Positions 47,560-57,391 of a stretch of DNA of 64,000 nt are shown here, in pieces. Within the stretch, counting starts at the first letter, position 1, and the number at the start of each line of letters is the position of its first letter. This DNA comes from Bordetella parapertussis (GTDB taxonomy: Bacteria; Pseudomonadota; Gammaproteobacteria; Burkholderiales; SG8-39): contig CAMAXP010000002.1 in NCBI GenBank assembly GCA_945862265.1, positions 32,204 to 96,203 of the forward strand, in the 5' to 3' direction. The notes under the pieces are model-generated. The model ran no database searches. It was given only the letters and a program-made list of their open reading frames with translations, and was not told where the DNA came from. The translations under genes were made by a program, and so were the position numbers.

Positions 47560-49446
47560 ATGCCCAACGTTCTCCAGGTAAATGATCTAAAGGTCTACCT
47601 CAGCGTCGATGCAGGCACGGTCAAGGCGGCCGACGGCGTTTCATTCCGGATCCCGGAGGGCCGCACGGTCGCGCTGGTCGGGGAGTCGGGATCCGGCAAG
47701 TCGATCATCGCCCAGGCGGTGATGGGTATCCTGCCGAAAATCGCGCGAATCGAGAGTGGGGAGATCCTGTTCTCGGACCCCTCGCGCCCGGGCACGGTCG
47801 TCGACATCGCCAAGCTCCGGCCTTCGGATCCGCAGCAACTCGCGCTGCGCGGCGGGCGTATCTCGATCATCTTCCAGGAGCCGATGACCGCCCTGTCCCC
47901 GCTGCATACGGTGGGCAACCAGATCGAAGAGGCGCTCACGCTCCACCGGGACCTCGGCAAGGTGCAGCGCCAGGAGGCGGTAGTCGAGATCCTGCGCCTC
48001 GTGGGGTTTCCCAATCCGGCGCGGGCCGTACAGACCTACCCCTTTGAATTGTCCGGGGGCCTCAGGCAGCGGGCAATGATCGCCATGGCCCTGGTCTGCC
48101 GGCCTGCGCTGCTCGTCGCCGACGAGCCTACGACGGCCCTCGACGTCACCATCCAGGCGCAGATCCTGCAGCTCATCATCCAACTGCAGCGCGAAATGCG
48201 CATGGCGGTGATGATGATCACGCACGACCTCGGCGTGGTGGCGAACATGGCCGAAGAGGTCGTGGTGCTGTATCACGGCAAGGTTGTCGAAGCCGGGCCG
48301 GTGGAGGCGATCTTTCGCACGCCGGGTCATCCGTACCTCAAGGCTTTGATGCGAGCGGTGCCGCGCTTCAACATGGCGCCGGGAGAGCGGCTTACGCCAT
48401 TGCGCGAGATCCAGGTGTCTACCAACCACCTGATGTCGGCGCGGCCCCGCCCGCCAGCGGATAAAGCGTCCGACGAGCCGTTGCTCACGGTGCGCAACCT
48501 GACCAAGGGGTTTGGCACGCGCAAGTCCAGCATCCTCGGCGGCAAGGCGGCGGCGCCGGTGCTCGCGGTCGACAACGTCAGCTTCTCCGTGCGCGCCGGA
48601 GAGTGCCTGGGCCTCGTGGGAGAGTCCGGGTGCGGCAAGACGACCACGTCCAAGATGATCATGCGCTCGATCACGCCGGACGGCGGAGAGATCATTTTCA
48701 ACGACGGTACCCCGCAGGATGTGCTGTCGCTCAAAGGGGCAGAACTGTTTGCGTACCGGCGCAAGGTCCAGTTCGTGTTCCAGGATCCGGTCGGTTCGCT
48801 GAATCCGCGCATGAGTGCCTTCGAGATCCTGAGCGAGCCGCTGGTGATCCACGGCGTCGGCGACCCGGACGAGCGCTTCGCGCGGGTGAAGGAACTGACC
48901 GAGCTGGTGGGGCTGGATGTCCGCCACCTCAGGCGTTACCCGCACAGCTTTTCCGGCGGGCAGCGGCAGAGGCTCGGCATCGCGCGCGCCCTGGCGCTCA
49001 GCCCGTCCCTGCTGATCTGCGACGAGCCGGTGTCCGCACTGGATGTCTCGGTGCAGGCCCAGGTACTGAACCTCCTGCGCGACCTGCGCGACGCACTCAA
49101 CCTCACGTACATCTTCGTGTCGCACAACCTGGCGGTCGTGAATTACATCGCCGACCGGATAGCGGTGATGTGCGCCGGACGGCTGGTCGAGGTCGCCCCG
49201 TATGCCGAGTTGTTCCGCAACCCGGTGCATCCGTATACGAAAGCGCTGCTGGCTGCGGTGCCCAGCCCCGACCTGGATCGCAGGCTGAATTTCGATGCGC
49301 TGATGGAAGGCCGGGCGTCGGACCCGAAGGCCTGGCCGAACCCTTTCCGCCTTGACGGTACGGCGCCTACCTCGATGATCGACCTCGGCGAGGGCCACCT
49401 GGTGCGCGCGCGCGACACGGCAGACCATTCGGAGTTGACGGCATGA
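47560..49446 (+). CDS. Fused dual ATP-binding subunit of a peptide ABC importer (YejF/GsiA type)
   Basis: This 628-residue protein has two complete ATPase domains. Domain 1: Walker A GESGSGKS (41-48), signature LSGGLRQ, Walker [13 protein letters not shown]. Domain 2: Walker A GESGCGKT (354-361), signature FSGGQRQ, Walker [13 protein letters not shown]. Each ends with an oligopeptide-transporter C-terminal extension ([28 protein letters not shown]). It is first in an ATPase, binding protein, permease, permease operon and overlaps the next gene by 4 bases. Confidence 0.92.
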   Translation: MPNVLQVNDLKVYLSVDAGTVKAADGVSFRIPEGRTVALVGESGSGKSIIAQAVMGILPKIARIESGEILFSDPSRPGTVVDIAKLRPSDPQQLALRGGRISIIFQEPMTALSPLHTVGNQIEEALTLHRDLGKVQRQEAVVEILRLVGFPNPARAVQTYPFELSGGLRQRAMIAMALVCRPALLVADEPTTALDVTIQAQILQLIIQLQREMRMAVMMITHDLGVVANMAEEVVVLYHGKVVEAGPVEAIFRTPGHPYLKALMRAVPRFNMAPGERLTPLREIQVSTNHLMSARPRPPADKASDEPLLTVRNLTKGFGTRKSSILGGKAAAPVLAVDNVSFSVRAGECLGLVGESGCGKTTTSKMIMRSITPDGGEIIFNDGTPQDVLSLKGAELFAYRRKVQFVFQDPVGSLNPRMSAFEILSEPLVIHGVGDPDERFARVKELTELVGLDVRHLRRYPHSFSGGQRQRLGIARALALSPSLLICDEPVSALDVSVQAQVLNLLRDLRDALNLTYIFVSHNLAVVNYIADRIAVMCAGRLVEVAPYAELFRNPVHPYTKALLAAVPSPDLDRRLNFDALMEGRASDPKAWPNPFRLDGTAPTSMIDLGEGHLVRARDTADHSELTA

Positions 49447-51329
49447 GGGCCATTGCGAGGGCTGTGGCCGTTGCGCTCCTGGCTGCGCTGCCGCTCGGTG
49501 TGGCGTCGGCGCCGCTGGTGGAAAGCGAAAGCCTTCGCACGGATGTGGCGTCGGGCAAGTTGCCTCCGGTGCAAAAGCGCGTCCCCGCGAACCCGCTGGT
49601 GATGCCCATGACCGAGGCGGGCCAGCAACCCGGAAAGCAGGGCGGGACGCTGAACCTGCTCATCGGGCGCGCGCGGGACGTTCGCCTGCTGGTTGTCTAC
49701 GGGTACTCCCGGCTGGTGGGCTACGACCGCACGCTGGGGATCGTTCCCGACATCCTCGAGAGCTTCGAGTCGAAGGAAGACCGGATCTTCACCTTGAAGC
49801 TCCGCAAGGGGCACAAGTGGTCCGATGGCCAGCTGTTCACGGCCGAGGATTTCCGCTACTTCTGGGAGGACGTCGCGAACAACCGGGAGCTCAGCCCGAG
49901 CGGCCCGCAAAGCGACCTCATCGTGGATGGTGAACCGCCGAAGTTCGAGGTCCTCGACCCGGCGACCGTGCGATATACGTGGACCAAGCCCAACCGCGAT
50001 TTCCTGCCGCGCCTGGCGGGGGCTTCTCCCCTGTATATCTATCGTCCCGCGCATTACCTGCGGAAGTTCCACAAGAAGTACAACCCCAAGGTCACCGAGA
50101 ACGAAGGCAAGGCGGGCAAGCGCGGCTGGGCTTCGGTGCACAACAAGCAGGACAACCTCTACCAGTTCGACAATCCCGATTTGCCGACGCTTGAGCCGTG
50201 GGTCAACACGACGCGGCCGCCGGCGGACCGGTTCGTCGCAGCCCGCAACCCGTATTTTCACCGGGTCGACCCGAATGGGGTGCAGCTGCCGTATATCGAC
50301 CGCGTGGTCCTTGCCGTGGCCGAAGGCAAGCTCATTCCCGCAAAGTCGGGCGCCGGTGAATCCGACCTGCAGGCGCGCGACCTGCAGTTCAACAATTTCA
50401 CGTTCCTCAAGAAGAACGAGAAAATCAACAATTACCGCGCCCTGCTCTGGAAGACGGGCGTCGGCTCGCACTTTGCCCTGTTCCCCAACCTGAACGCCAA
50501 CGACCCGGTCTGGCGCAAGCTCCTGCGCGACGTGCGTTTCCGCAGGGCCTTGTCGATGGCCATCGATCGCAGCCTGATCAACCAGGTGCTCTATTTCGGC
50601 CTCGCAACCGAGGCCAACAATACGGTGCTGCGCGAGAGCGTCCTTTTCAAGGAGGCGTACCAGAAGGCATGGACCCGCTTCGACCGTAAGGGCGCGGAGA
50701 AGCTGCTGGACGATATCGGGCTCAAGCGGGGTTCCGACGGCATCCGCAGGTTGCCGGACGGCCGGCTGCTGGAAATCATCGTGGAGACGGCTGGTGAAAG
50801 CTCCGAGCAATCGGATGTGCTTGAGCTGGTCCGCGAGACCTGGAAGGAGGTCGGGATCAAGCTCTTCAGCAAGCCGTCCCAGCGCGAAGTGCTTCGCAAC
50901 CGCGTATTCGGCGGTGAGGCGATGATGTCGGTCTGGAGCGGGCTGGAGAACGGGCTCGCGACGCCGGACATGAGCCCCGATGACCTCGCGCCTACGAACC
51001 AGCAGCAGCTGCAGTGGCCGAAATTCGGCCAGTACCGCGAGACGGCGGGCAAGCAGGGCCAGGCGCCGGACATCCCCGAAGCCGCCGAACTGCTCAAGCT
51101 CAGTGCCGCCTGGCGCGCCAGCGCATCGCGCGCGGAGAGGGAGAAAGTCTGGCACCAGATGCTCTCGATCCATGCCGAGCAGCAGTTCGTGATCGGCGTA
51201 ATCTCCTCCGTGCCGCAGCCTGTGCTGGTGCGCTCGAACCTGATGAACGTGCCTGAAAAGGCGGTTCACAACTGGGACCCGGGGGCCTTCTTCGGGATCT
51301 ACCACCCGCCCAGCTTCTGGTTCAAGTAG
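49443..51329 (+). CDS. Extracellular solute-binding protein, family 5 (peptide-type)
   Basis: This 628-residue periplasmic binding protein starts with a signal peptide (AVAVALLAALPLGVASA, about 6-22). It has the SBP_bac_5 architecture, with FTLKLRKGHKWSDGQLFTAE and RFRRALSMAIDRSLINQVLY. Proteins of this size bind oligopeptides or similar (YejA, OppA, GsiB). The ligand is not readable from sequence. It is followed by the permease after 15 bases. Confidence 0.9.
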   Translation: MRAIARAVAVALLAALPLGVASAPLVESESLRTDVASGKLPPVQKRVPANPLVMPMTEAGQQPGKQGGTLNLLIGRARDVRLLVVYGYSRLVGYDRTLGIVPDILESFESKEDRIFTLKLRKGHKWSDGQLFTAEDFRYFWEDVANNRELSPSGPQSDLIVDGEPPKFEVLDPATVRYTWTKPNRDFLPRLAGASPLYIYRPAHYLRKFHKKYNPKVTENEGKAGKRGWASVHNKQDNLYQFDNPDLPTLEPWVNTTRPPADRFVAARNPYFHRVDPNGVQLPYIDRVVLAVAEGKLIPAKSGAGESDLQARDLQFNNFTFLKKNEKINNYRALLWKTGVGSHFALFPNLNANDPVWRKLLRDVRFRRALSMAIDRSLINQVLYFGLATEANNTVLRESVLFKEAYQKAWTRFDRKGAEKLLDDIGLKRGSDGIRRLPDGRLLEIIVETAGESSEQSDVLELVRETWKEVGIKLFSKPSQREVLRNRVFGGEAMMSVWSGLENGLATPDMSPDDLAPTNQQQLQWPKFGQYRETAGKQGQAPDIPEAAELLKLSAAWRASASRAEREKVWHQMLSIHAEQQFVIGVISSVPQPVLVRSNLMNVPEKAVHNWDPGAFFGIYHPPSFWFK

Positions 51330-51344
51330 GGAACGCGCGGAAAA

Positions 51345-52370
51345 ATGCTGAAATACACCTTGCAGCGCATCCTGATCCTGATCCCGACCCTGCTCGTGAT
51401 CAGCCTGGTGACGTTCACGATCATTCAGCTGCCGCCCGGCGATTTCCTGTCGAACCAGATCGACGAGCTGAAAAGCCAGGGCGATACCGCCGCGCTGGAA
51501 AAGGTCGAGTTCCTGCGCAAGCAATACGGCCTCGACAAGCCGTTCGTCGAGCAATACGCGGTCTGGATCGGGGCCTGGCCGGGGACGCAGGGATTCTCCG
51601 GGTTGATCCAGGGGGACTGGGGCTGGTCGTTCGAGTATGACCTGCCGGTGAAAGAGGTGGTGGGCGACCGATTATTGCTCTCCTTCATCCTGAACTTCTC
51701 GATCATCCTGTTCACATGGGCCGTCGCCTTCCCCATCGGCGCGTACGTGGCCACGCACCAGTACAGCTGGAGCGACTATGGGCTGACCCTGCTCGGGTAT
51801 ATCGGCCTGGCCACCCCGAATTTCCTGTTCGCGCTGGTCCTGATGTATTTCGCCAACGTGCAGTTCGGGCTGTCGGTCGGCGGGATCATGGATCCCGAGT
51901 TCATCGGCCAGCCCTGGAGCCTTGCGAAAGCGGAATCGGTGCTTCGCCACCTCTGGATCCCGGTCATCGTGATCGGCACATCGGGCACGGCGGGCATGAT
52001 CCGGCGCCTGCGCGCCAACCTGCTCGACGAACTCCAGAAGCAGTACGTCACCACCGCGCGCGCCAAGGGCCTGCCCGAGTTCCGGCTGCTGATGAAGTAC
52101 CCGATGCGCATGGCGCTCAACCCCTTCATCGCCGACCTTGGCAGCGAGCTCCCGAAGGTCATCTCCGGGTCGGCGGTCGTTGCGGTCGTGCTTTCGCTCC
52201 AGACTTCGGGGCCGATGCTGCTCGACGCGCTGCGCAGCCAGGACCAGTATCTTGCGGGCTCGTTCCTGATGTTCCTTTCCCTGCTGGCGGTGATCGGTAC
52301 TTTCATCTCCGACCTGCTCCTCGCGGCGCTTGACCCGCGGATCCGGCTCACCGGGGGGGCTGCAAAGTGA
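51345..52370 (+). CDS. Peptide-type ABC transporter permease 1 (YejB/OppB-like)
   Basis: This 341-residue permease starts with a helix (RILILIPTLLVISLVTFTI) and has the OppB-type periplasmic stretch FVEQYAVWIGAWPGTQGFSG. The cytoplasmic EAA loop is TARAKGLPEFRLLMKYPMRM. About six membrane helices are visible. It is coupled by a 4-base overlap (GTGA) to the second permease. Confidence 0.91.
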   Translation: MLKYTLQRILILIPTLLVISLVTFTIIQLPPGDFLSNQIDELKSQGDTAALEKVEFLRKQYGLDKPFVEQYAVWIGAWPGTQGFSGLIQGDWGWSFEYDLPVKEVVGDRLLLSFILNFSIILFTWAVAFPIGAYVATHQYSWSDYGLTLLGYIGLATPNFLFALVLMYFANVQFGLSVGGIMDPEFIGQPWSLAKAESVLRHLWIPVIVIGTSGTAGMIRRLRANLLDELQKQYVTTARAKGLPEFRLLMKYPMRMALNPFIADLGSELPKVISGSAVVAVVLSLQTSGPMLLDALRSQDQYLAGSFLMFLSLLAVIGTFISDLLLAALDPRIRLTGGAAK

Positions 52371-53539
52371 GTGCGGCGGCCAAGGACGTGGACAAGCTCG
52401 AACATTTCGTCTCGACGGCCCCCTTCGAGCCGCACAAGGCGGAGGCACTGACCTCAGAGCAGGAGCAGTTTTACAGCGCCTCGCAGTGGAAGATCATGTG
52501 GTGGAAGTTCAAGCGCCACCGGGTCGCGCTCATTTCCGGCGTGATCCTGCTCCTGATCTATGCATCCACCCTGGTGAGCGAGGTGATCGCCCCTTACAAC
52601 CTCCACACCCGGGATACGAAAAGCATTTATGCGCCCCCGCAATCGATCCAGCTGATCCACGAAGGCCGGTTCGTCGGGCCGTTCGTCTACGGCTACAGCA
52701 TGGAACTCGACCTGGCCACCATGAAGCGGGGGTACACGGAGGACACCACCAAGGTCCAGCCGCTGCGCTTTTTCTGCCGTGGAGATGAGTACGAGTTCTG
52801 GGGCCTCCTGGACGGCGATTTCCACCTTGTCTGCCCGGCGGAGGGCGGCACGTTCTTCGTCTTCGGGACCGATCGCCTCGGCCGCGACCTGTTTTCGAGG
52901 ATTGTCTACGGGACGAGGATCTCGCTGACCGTCGGCCTGCTGGGGATCCTCGTCAGTTTTCTGATCGGCATCACCTTGGGCGGCATCTCCGGCTATTTCG
53001 GTGGCTGGATCGACAACGTGATCCAGCGGTTCATCGAGATGGTGCGGTCCTTCCCCGAGTTGCCCCTCTGGATGGCACTCTCGGCGGCGCTGCCGGTGAC
53101 CTGGAGCCCGATTCTTGTCTACTTCGGCATTACGATCATCCTCGGGTTGCTCGACTGGCCGGGGCTGGCGCGATCGGTGCGCTCCAAGCTGCTCGCGTTG
53201 CGGGAGGAGGACTTTGCCAATGCCGCAGTGCTTATGGGAGCAAGCCCGGCGCGGGTCATCCGGCGCCACCTGCTGCCCAGCTTTGCCAGCCACCTGATTG
53301 CCTCGGTCACCCTCTCGGTCCCGAGCATGATCCTGGGGGAGACGGCCCTTTCGTTCCTGGGCCTGGGGCTGCGGCCGCCGGTCACCAGCTGGGGCGTCCT
53401 CCTGAATGAGGCCCAGAACATCAACGTGGTGGCCTTGTACCCCTGGCTGATGATTTCCGTAGTCCCGGTGTTCGTGGTCGTCCTGGCGTTCAATTTCCTT
53501 GGCGACGGTTTGCGCGACGCAGCAGATCCTTATAACTAG
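52367..53539 (+). CDS. Peptide-type ABC transporter permease 2 (YejE/OppC-like)
   Basis: This 390-residue permease starts at GTG 52367. It has an N-terminal cytoplasmic tail, a first helix (VALISGVILLLIYASTLV), a long insert of about 100 residues, then FGTDRLGRDLFSRIVYGTRI and five helices. The EAA loop is AAVLMGASPARVIRRHLLPS, and it ends with the DPYN typical of OppC-like proteins (DGLRDAADPYN). The insert after helix 1 resembles YejE-type permeases. Confidence 0.91.
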   Translation: MSAAAKDVDKLEHFVSTAPFEPHKAEALTSEQEQFYSASQWKIMWWKFKRHRVALISGVILLLIYASTLVSEVIAPYNLHTRDTKSIYAPPQSIQLIHEGRFVGPFVYGYSMELDLATMKRGYTEDTTKVQPLRFFCRGDEYEFWGLLDGDFHLVCPAEGGTFFVFGTDRLGRDLFSRIVYGTRISLTVGLLGILVSFLIGITLGGISGYFGGWIDNVIQRFIEMVRSFPELPLWMALSAALPVTWSPILVYFGITIILGLLDWPGLARSVRSKLLALREEDFANAAVLMGASPARVIRRHLLPSFASHLIASVTLSVPSMILGETALSFLGLGLRPPVTSWGVLLNEAQNINVVALYPWLMISVVPVFVVVLAFNFLGDGLRDAADPYN

Positions 53540-53606
53540 TCCGGGGGACGGTGCGGCAAGGCAGGGCGGTTGTACTATTCGCGGTATATGAAGAGGGACG
53601 GGTGCC

Positions 53607-56321
53607 ATGGAACGAGGGTTGTTTGGATTTATCTGGAGCTACAGCAAGCGGGAGCAACTGCTCATCGTGCCGCTGGTCATCGCGTCCATGGTGGTGTTGT
53701 TCGCTTCACTCGACCTGCCAAAGACCATCGTCAACGAGCCCATCCAGGGCAAGCGGTTCCCGAACCCTGATTCGATGGTGACCTTCCTGCGCATTGCGCC
53801 CAACCTACCCGAGTTCCTCGGTGGCCAGCGCGTGCTGCTCGAAGGCTTCCAGATGGACCGGACCGGCTACCTGGTCGCGCTTTCAATCACTTTCCTCGCG
53901 TTGATCGTGGTCAGTGGCCTGCTGAAGCTGCAGATCAATACGATGAAGGGGTGGATGGGCGAGCGCATGCTGCGACGCCTCCGGTTCGCGCTGTTCGACC
54001 ACATCCTGCGTTTCCCGCTGCCCCACTTCCGCCGGGTCAAATCGGCCGAGATGGCGACCATGATCAAGGACGAGGTCGAGCCGCTCGGGGGCTTCATCGG
54101 CGAGGCGATCATCACGCCCCTGTTCCTCGGCGGGCAGGCGCTGACTGCGCTTTTCTTCATCCTCTACCAGCACATCTTCCTCGGCGTGATCGCTTTCGGG
54201 ATGGTCGTCATGCAGGCGGTCATCATCCCCAGGATGCGCCGGCGCCTGCTGGTGCTGTCGAAGGAGCGGCAGATCACCGCGCGCCAGCTGGCGGGCCGGA
54301 TCGCCGAGTGCGTCGAGGGCGCCGTCGAGATCCACGCGCACGACACCTCGAATTACGAGAGGGCGGAGATTTCCGCGCGCCTCGGGAGGATGTTCCGGAT
54401 CAGGTTCGAACTGTTCCAGCGCAAGTTCATGATCAAGTTCCTGAACAACTTCCTGTCCCAGGTCACGCCGTTCCTGTTCTACCTGGTGGGCGGCTACCTC
54501 GCGATTGCGGGGCGGCTGGACATCGGGACCCTGGTGGCCGTGATCGCGGCGTACAAGGACCTGCCCAGCCCGATCAAGGAGCTGATCGACTGGGACCAGC
54601 AGCGCATGGACGTCCAGATCAAGTACACCCAGGTCGTGGAGCAGTTCACGACGGACGACCTGGCGCAGCCGGGATTGCAGGAAATGGTGGACGCGCCGCA
54701 GCTGCCCCAGCAGGGGAACGTCAAGGCGGCCAACCTGTCCTTGCTGGACGAATCCGGCACGAAGGTCCTCGACGGCATTTCGTTCGAGTACGGGCTCCAG
54801 GAGCATGTCGCCATCGTGGGGCATGCCGGGGGCGGCGGGAGCGAGCTTGCCCAGGTGCTTTCACGACTGCTCCCGCCGAATAGCGGGACGATCGAAATGG
54901 GCGGGATGGACATCACGCGCGCACCCGAAGCTGTCACTGGCCGCGCAATCTCGTATGTGGGGTCGGCGGCCTACCTGTTTCCGGTGAGCGTGCGCGAGAA
55001 CCTGCTCTATGGCCTCAAGCACCGGCCCGTGCGCGAGAAGGAGTACTCGGGCGATGCCCTGCGGTTGCGCGACATCGACCTGCGCGAGTCCAGCAGGGCG
55101 GGCAACTCCACCTCCGACATCCAGGCCGACTGGATTGATTACGAAGCCGCCGGGGTATCGGGCGCCGAGGAAATGGATGCGCGTATTTTAGAAGTCCTGA
55201 AGGCCGTGGACCTCGAGGAAGCCATTTTCGAGGTCGGCTTGAAGAGCGTGGTTACCGTCGGGCAGAATCCCGGCATCGCGGAGAGCGTATTGCGGGCACG
55301 GGACACCATGCGCGAGCGCATGAACCAGCCGGGCATCTCGGAACTCGTGGAGCGGTTTGACCTTGCGCGCTTCAACCGTAACGCGACGCTCGCTGAAAAC
55401 CTGCTGTTCGGCACGCCGGTGGGCAAGACGTTCGACGTGGACAACCTCGCGAAGAACGCGTACGTGCGCAAGATCCTCGAAGAGTCCGGCCTCGCGGGCG
55501 ACCTGCTCAAGGTCGGCCACAAGCTGGCCGAAACCATGGTCGAACTGTTCAGCGACCTGCCGCCGGGGCACGAATTGTTCGAGCGGTTCAGCTTCATCCA
55601 GCACGACGACCTGCCCCAGGTGAAGGACATCCTCGTGCAGGTGGCCGACGTCGGCCTGGACAGGATCGACGAGGCTGACAGGAATACGCTGCTCGCGCTG
55701 CCGTTCAAGCTGATCTCCGCAAGGCATCGTCTAGGCCTGATCGATGAAGCCCTCGAGGCCCGCATCCTCGAGGCGCGCCGGCAGTTTGCCGAGCACCTCC
55801 CGGCCGAAATGCGCGGGGCCATCGAATTCTTCGATCCCGGAAAATTCATCGGCGCGGCGTCACTGCAGGACAACATCCTCTTCGGCAAGATCGTGACCGG
55901 CCAGGCCGAGGGCGGTGTGCGCATCGGTCGCCTGCTGCGGCAGCTGCTCGACGAGCTGGCCATGCGCCCGCTGGTCGTGAAGATCGGCCTCGGGTTCCAG
56001 GTGGGGACGGGCGGTGCGCGGCTGCCGGCGGCGGACCGGCAGAAGATTGCCGTCGGCCGTGCCATACTGAAGCGGCCCGCACTGGTGATTCTCGACAATG
56101 CGGCCGCCGTGCTCGATCCCTCCGCGCAGAATCGCCTGCTTGCGAGCGTCCTTGAGAGCCGCAGTCAGCGCGGGGTGTACTGGGTGCTCAACCGAGTGGA
56201 ACTGGCGGAAAAGTTCGACCAGGTCATCGTGATGGACCGGGGTAAGCTTGTCGAGCGCGGGAAATTCGCGGATCTGAAGGCCAGCGGGGGCGCGCTGAGC
56301 AAGTTGATGGATGCAGGTTGA
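53607..56321 (+). CDS. ABC-exporter-like protein with degenerate, expanded nucleotide-binding domain
   Basis: The 904 residues begin with an exporter-type membrane domain (helices near 18-36, 88-108 and beyond). The C-terminal ATPase-like part has lost its motifs: Walker A is GHAGGGGS (405-412; the Lys position is Gly411), the signature is LPAADRQ (806-812), Walker B is LVILDN (Glu replaced by Asn831), and the H-loop His is Asn862. About 290 extra residues lie before the signature, holding repeats of the helical segment: ENLLYG (near 465), ENLLFG (598), DNILFG (756). ATP hydrolysis is unlikely. The cyclic-nucleotide-binding gene follows 22 bases later. Confidence 0.85.
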   Translation: MERGLFGFIWSYSKREQLLIVPLVIASMVVLFASLDLPKTIVNEPIQGKRFPNPDSMVTFLRIAPNLPEFLGGQRVLLEGFQMDRTGYLVALSITFLALIVVSGLLKLQINTMKGWMGERMLRRLRFALFDHILRFPLPHFRRVKSAEMATMIKDEVEPLGGFIGEAIITPLFLGGQALTALFFILYQHIFLGVIAFGMVVMQAVIIPRMRRRLLVLSKERQITARQLAGRIAECVEGAVEIHAHDTSNYERAEISARLGRMFRIRFELFQRKFMIKFLNNFLSQVTPFLFYLVGGYLAIAGRLDIGTLVAVIAAYKDLPSPIKELIDWDQQRMDVQIKYTQVVEQFTTDDLAQPGLQEMVDAPQLPQQGNVKAANLSLLDESGTKVLDGISFEYGLQEHVAIVGHAGGGGSELAQVLSRLLPPNSGTIEMGGMDITRAPEAVTGRAISYVGSAAYLFPVSVRENLLYGLKHRPVREKEYSGDALRLRDIDLRESSRAGNSTSDIQADWIDYEAAGVSGAEEMDARILEVLKAVDLEEAIFEVGLKSVVTVGQNPGIAESVLRARDTMRERMNQPGISELVERFDLARFNRNATLAENLLFGTPVGKTFDVDNLAKNAYVRKILEESGLAGDLLKVGHKLAETMVELFSDLPPGHELFERFSFIQHDDLPQVKDILVQVADVGLDRIDEADRNTLLALPFKLISARHRLGLIDEALEARILEARRQFAEHLPAEMRGAIEFFDPGKFIGAASLQDNILFGKIVTGQAEGGVRIGRLLRQLLDELAMRPLVVKIGLGFQVGTGGARLPAADRQKIAVGRAILKRPALVILDNAAAVLDPSAQNRLLASVLESRSQRGVYWVLNRVELAEKFDQVIVMDRGKLVERGKFADLKASGGALSKLMDAG

Positions 56322-56343
56322 GTCGTTGCTTAGGAGGTAACAA

Positions 56344-56793
56344 ATGAGCCTGGAACAGGAAGTCGAGCTAATCCGCCAGTTTCCGATCTTCAGCAAGATC
56401 CAGCCGGCCAAGCAGAAGCTGTTGTGCTTCAGCAGCGAGCGGCTGACCTTCGATGCCGGCCAGGTCATGTTCCGGGCAGGGGATGCGGGCGACGCGTGCT
56501 ACATCGTGATCGACGGCAGCGTCGAGATTTCCGTCGACACGCCGAAAGGGCCCCTGGTCGTAAACACGCTCGGTCGCAACGAAATCATCGGGGAGATCGC
56601 GATCTTCGGCGATGTTCCCCGGACAGCCACCGCGACGGCGGTGACGCGGCTCGAAACGCTGCGCATATCCAAGGACCTGTTCCACAGCGTCATCCGCGAG
56701 AACCCGGACGCGGCGCTGGAGCTGATCCGCATCCTGGCCTCGCGCCTCGCGCACACCACTGCGCAACTGACGAAAGCCCGGGTCGCCGCCTAG
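56344..56793 (+). CDS. Stand-alone cyclic-nucleotide-binding domain protein
   Basis: This 149-residue protein consists of one CNB domain. The phosphate-binding cassette IIGEIAIFGDVPRTATATA (81-99) is intact, with Glu84 for the ribose and Arg93 for the cyclic phosphate, so cAMP or cGMP binding is likely. No DNA-binding domain follows; only a C-terminal helix. The ribosome site AGGAGG (56332-56337) 6 bases before ATG is the best in the window. It may regulate the preceding ABC-like protein. Confidence 0.88.
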   Translation: MSLEQEVELIRQFPIFSKIQPAKQKLLCFSSERLTFDAGQVMFRAGDAGDACYIVIDGSVEISVDTPKGPLVVNTLGRNEIIGEIAIFGDVPRTATATAVTRLETLRISKDLFHSVIRENPDAALELIRILASRLAHTTAQLTKARVAA

Positions 56794-57218
56794 GCGGCAG
56801 CCGATTCCTCGATGATCTCGTAGTCCTCGGTGATCTCGGCGGTCTTGCCGAGCATGATCGAGGCCGAGCAGTACTTTTCGTGCGACAGGCGGATCGCCTG
56901 CTCGACGAGCTTGGGCTTGAGCCCTCGGCCCCGCACCAGGAAATGCATGTGGATGCGGGTGAACACCTTCGGGTCGGTTTCCGCGCGCTCCGAGGTGACG
57001 CTGACCTCGCAGCCGCTCACCTGCTGGCCGCTCTTCTTCAGGATCACCATCACGTCATAGGCCGTGCACCCGCCCGTCCCGAGCAGGACCATTTCCATCG
57101 GGCGTGGCGCGAGGTTTCTTCCGCCGCCCTCCGGCGCACCGTCCATTGCTACGACGTGGTTGCTGCCTGTTTCTGCAAGGAAGGTCATGCCTCCCGTCCA
57201 GCGAACTACGCATTCCAT
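56790..57218 (-). CDS. OsmC-family (Ohr/OsmC) redox protein
   Basis: This 142-residue OsmC-fold protein has the two reactive cysteines Cys51 (TGGCTAYDV) and Cys117 (HEKYCSAS), and NLAPRPMEMVLLG before the first. OsmC proteins reduce hydroperoxides with thiols. The E. coli YhfA-like subgroup has the same layout. Its stop shares CTAG with the convergent CNB gene. A CRP-type palindrome lies 83 bases upstream of its start. Confidence 0.9.
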   Translation of the reverse strand: MECVVRWTGGMTFLAETGSNHVVAMDGAPEGGGRNLAPRPMEMVLLGTGGCTAYDVMVILKKSGQQVSGCEVSVTSERAETDPKVFTRIHMHFLVRGRGLKPKLVEQAIRLSHEKYCSASIMLGKTAEITEDYEIIEESAAA

Positions 57219-57300
57219 GGTGCTGTGACTCCTGATTGTGAAGGAATTGTGCTAAGCAGCAAATCATCAATAAATTTGCCGTACTGCTCTGTGTTACGGG

Positions 57301-57320
57301 ATTGTGACTTAGTTCACAAT
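57301..57320. promoter_or_regulatory. CRP/cAMP-receptor-type operator
   Basis: ATTGTGACTTAGTTCACAAT has perfect 7-base inverted arms (ATTGTGA/TCACAAT) around six bases, equal to the CRP consensus TGTGA-N6-TCACA. It lies between the osmC-like gene (minus) and the candidate small-RNA promoter (plus). No CRP regulator gene is in the window, but a nucleotidyl cyclase is at 39-40 kb. Part of an otherwise gene-free 396-base, AT-rich gap (57219-57614). Confidence 0.65.
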
Positions 57321-57391
57321 TTTTATTTATTGTTTAAAATCAGAATATTACATCTTTATGCGAAACATTCTCATTTTTGCCAAATTTGGTA

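Noticed and set aside
49143..51554. 803-codon minus-strand frame opposite the binding protein and neighbours
   Set aside because: Antisense shadow of the solute-binding protein, with no ribosome site and no recognisable domain.
41162..53539. Insertion sequence or transposase remnants bounding the accessory-looking block
   Set aside because: I looked for transposase motifs, terminal repeats and integrase genes and saw none.
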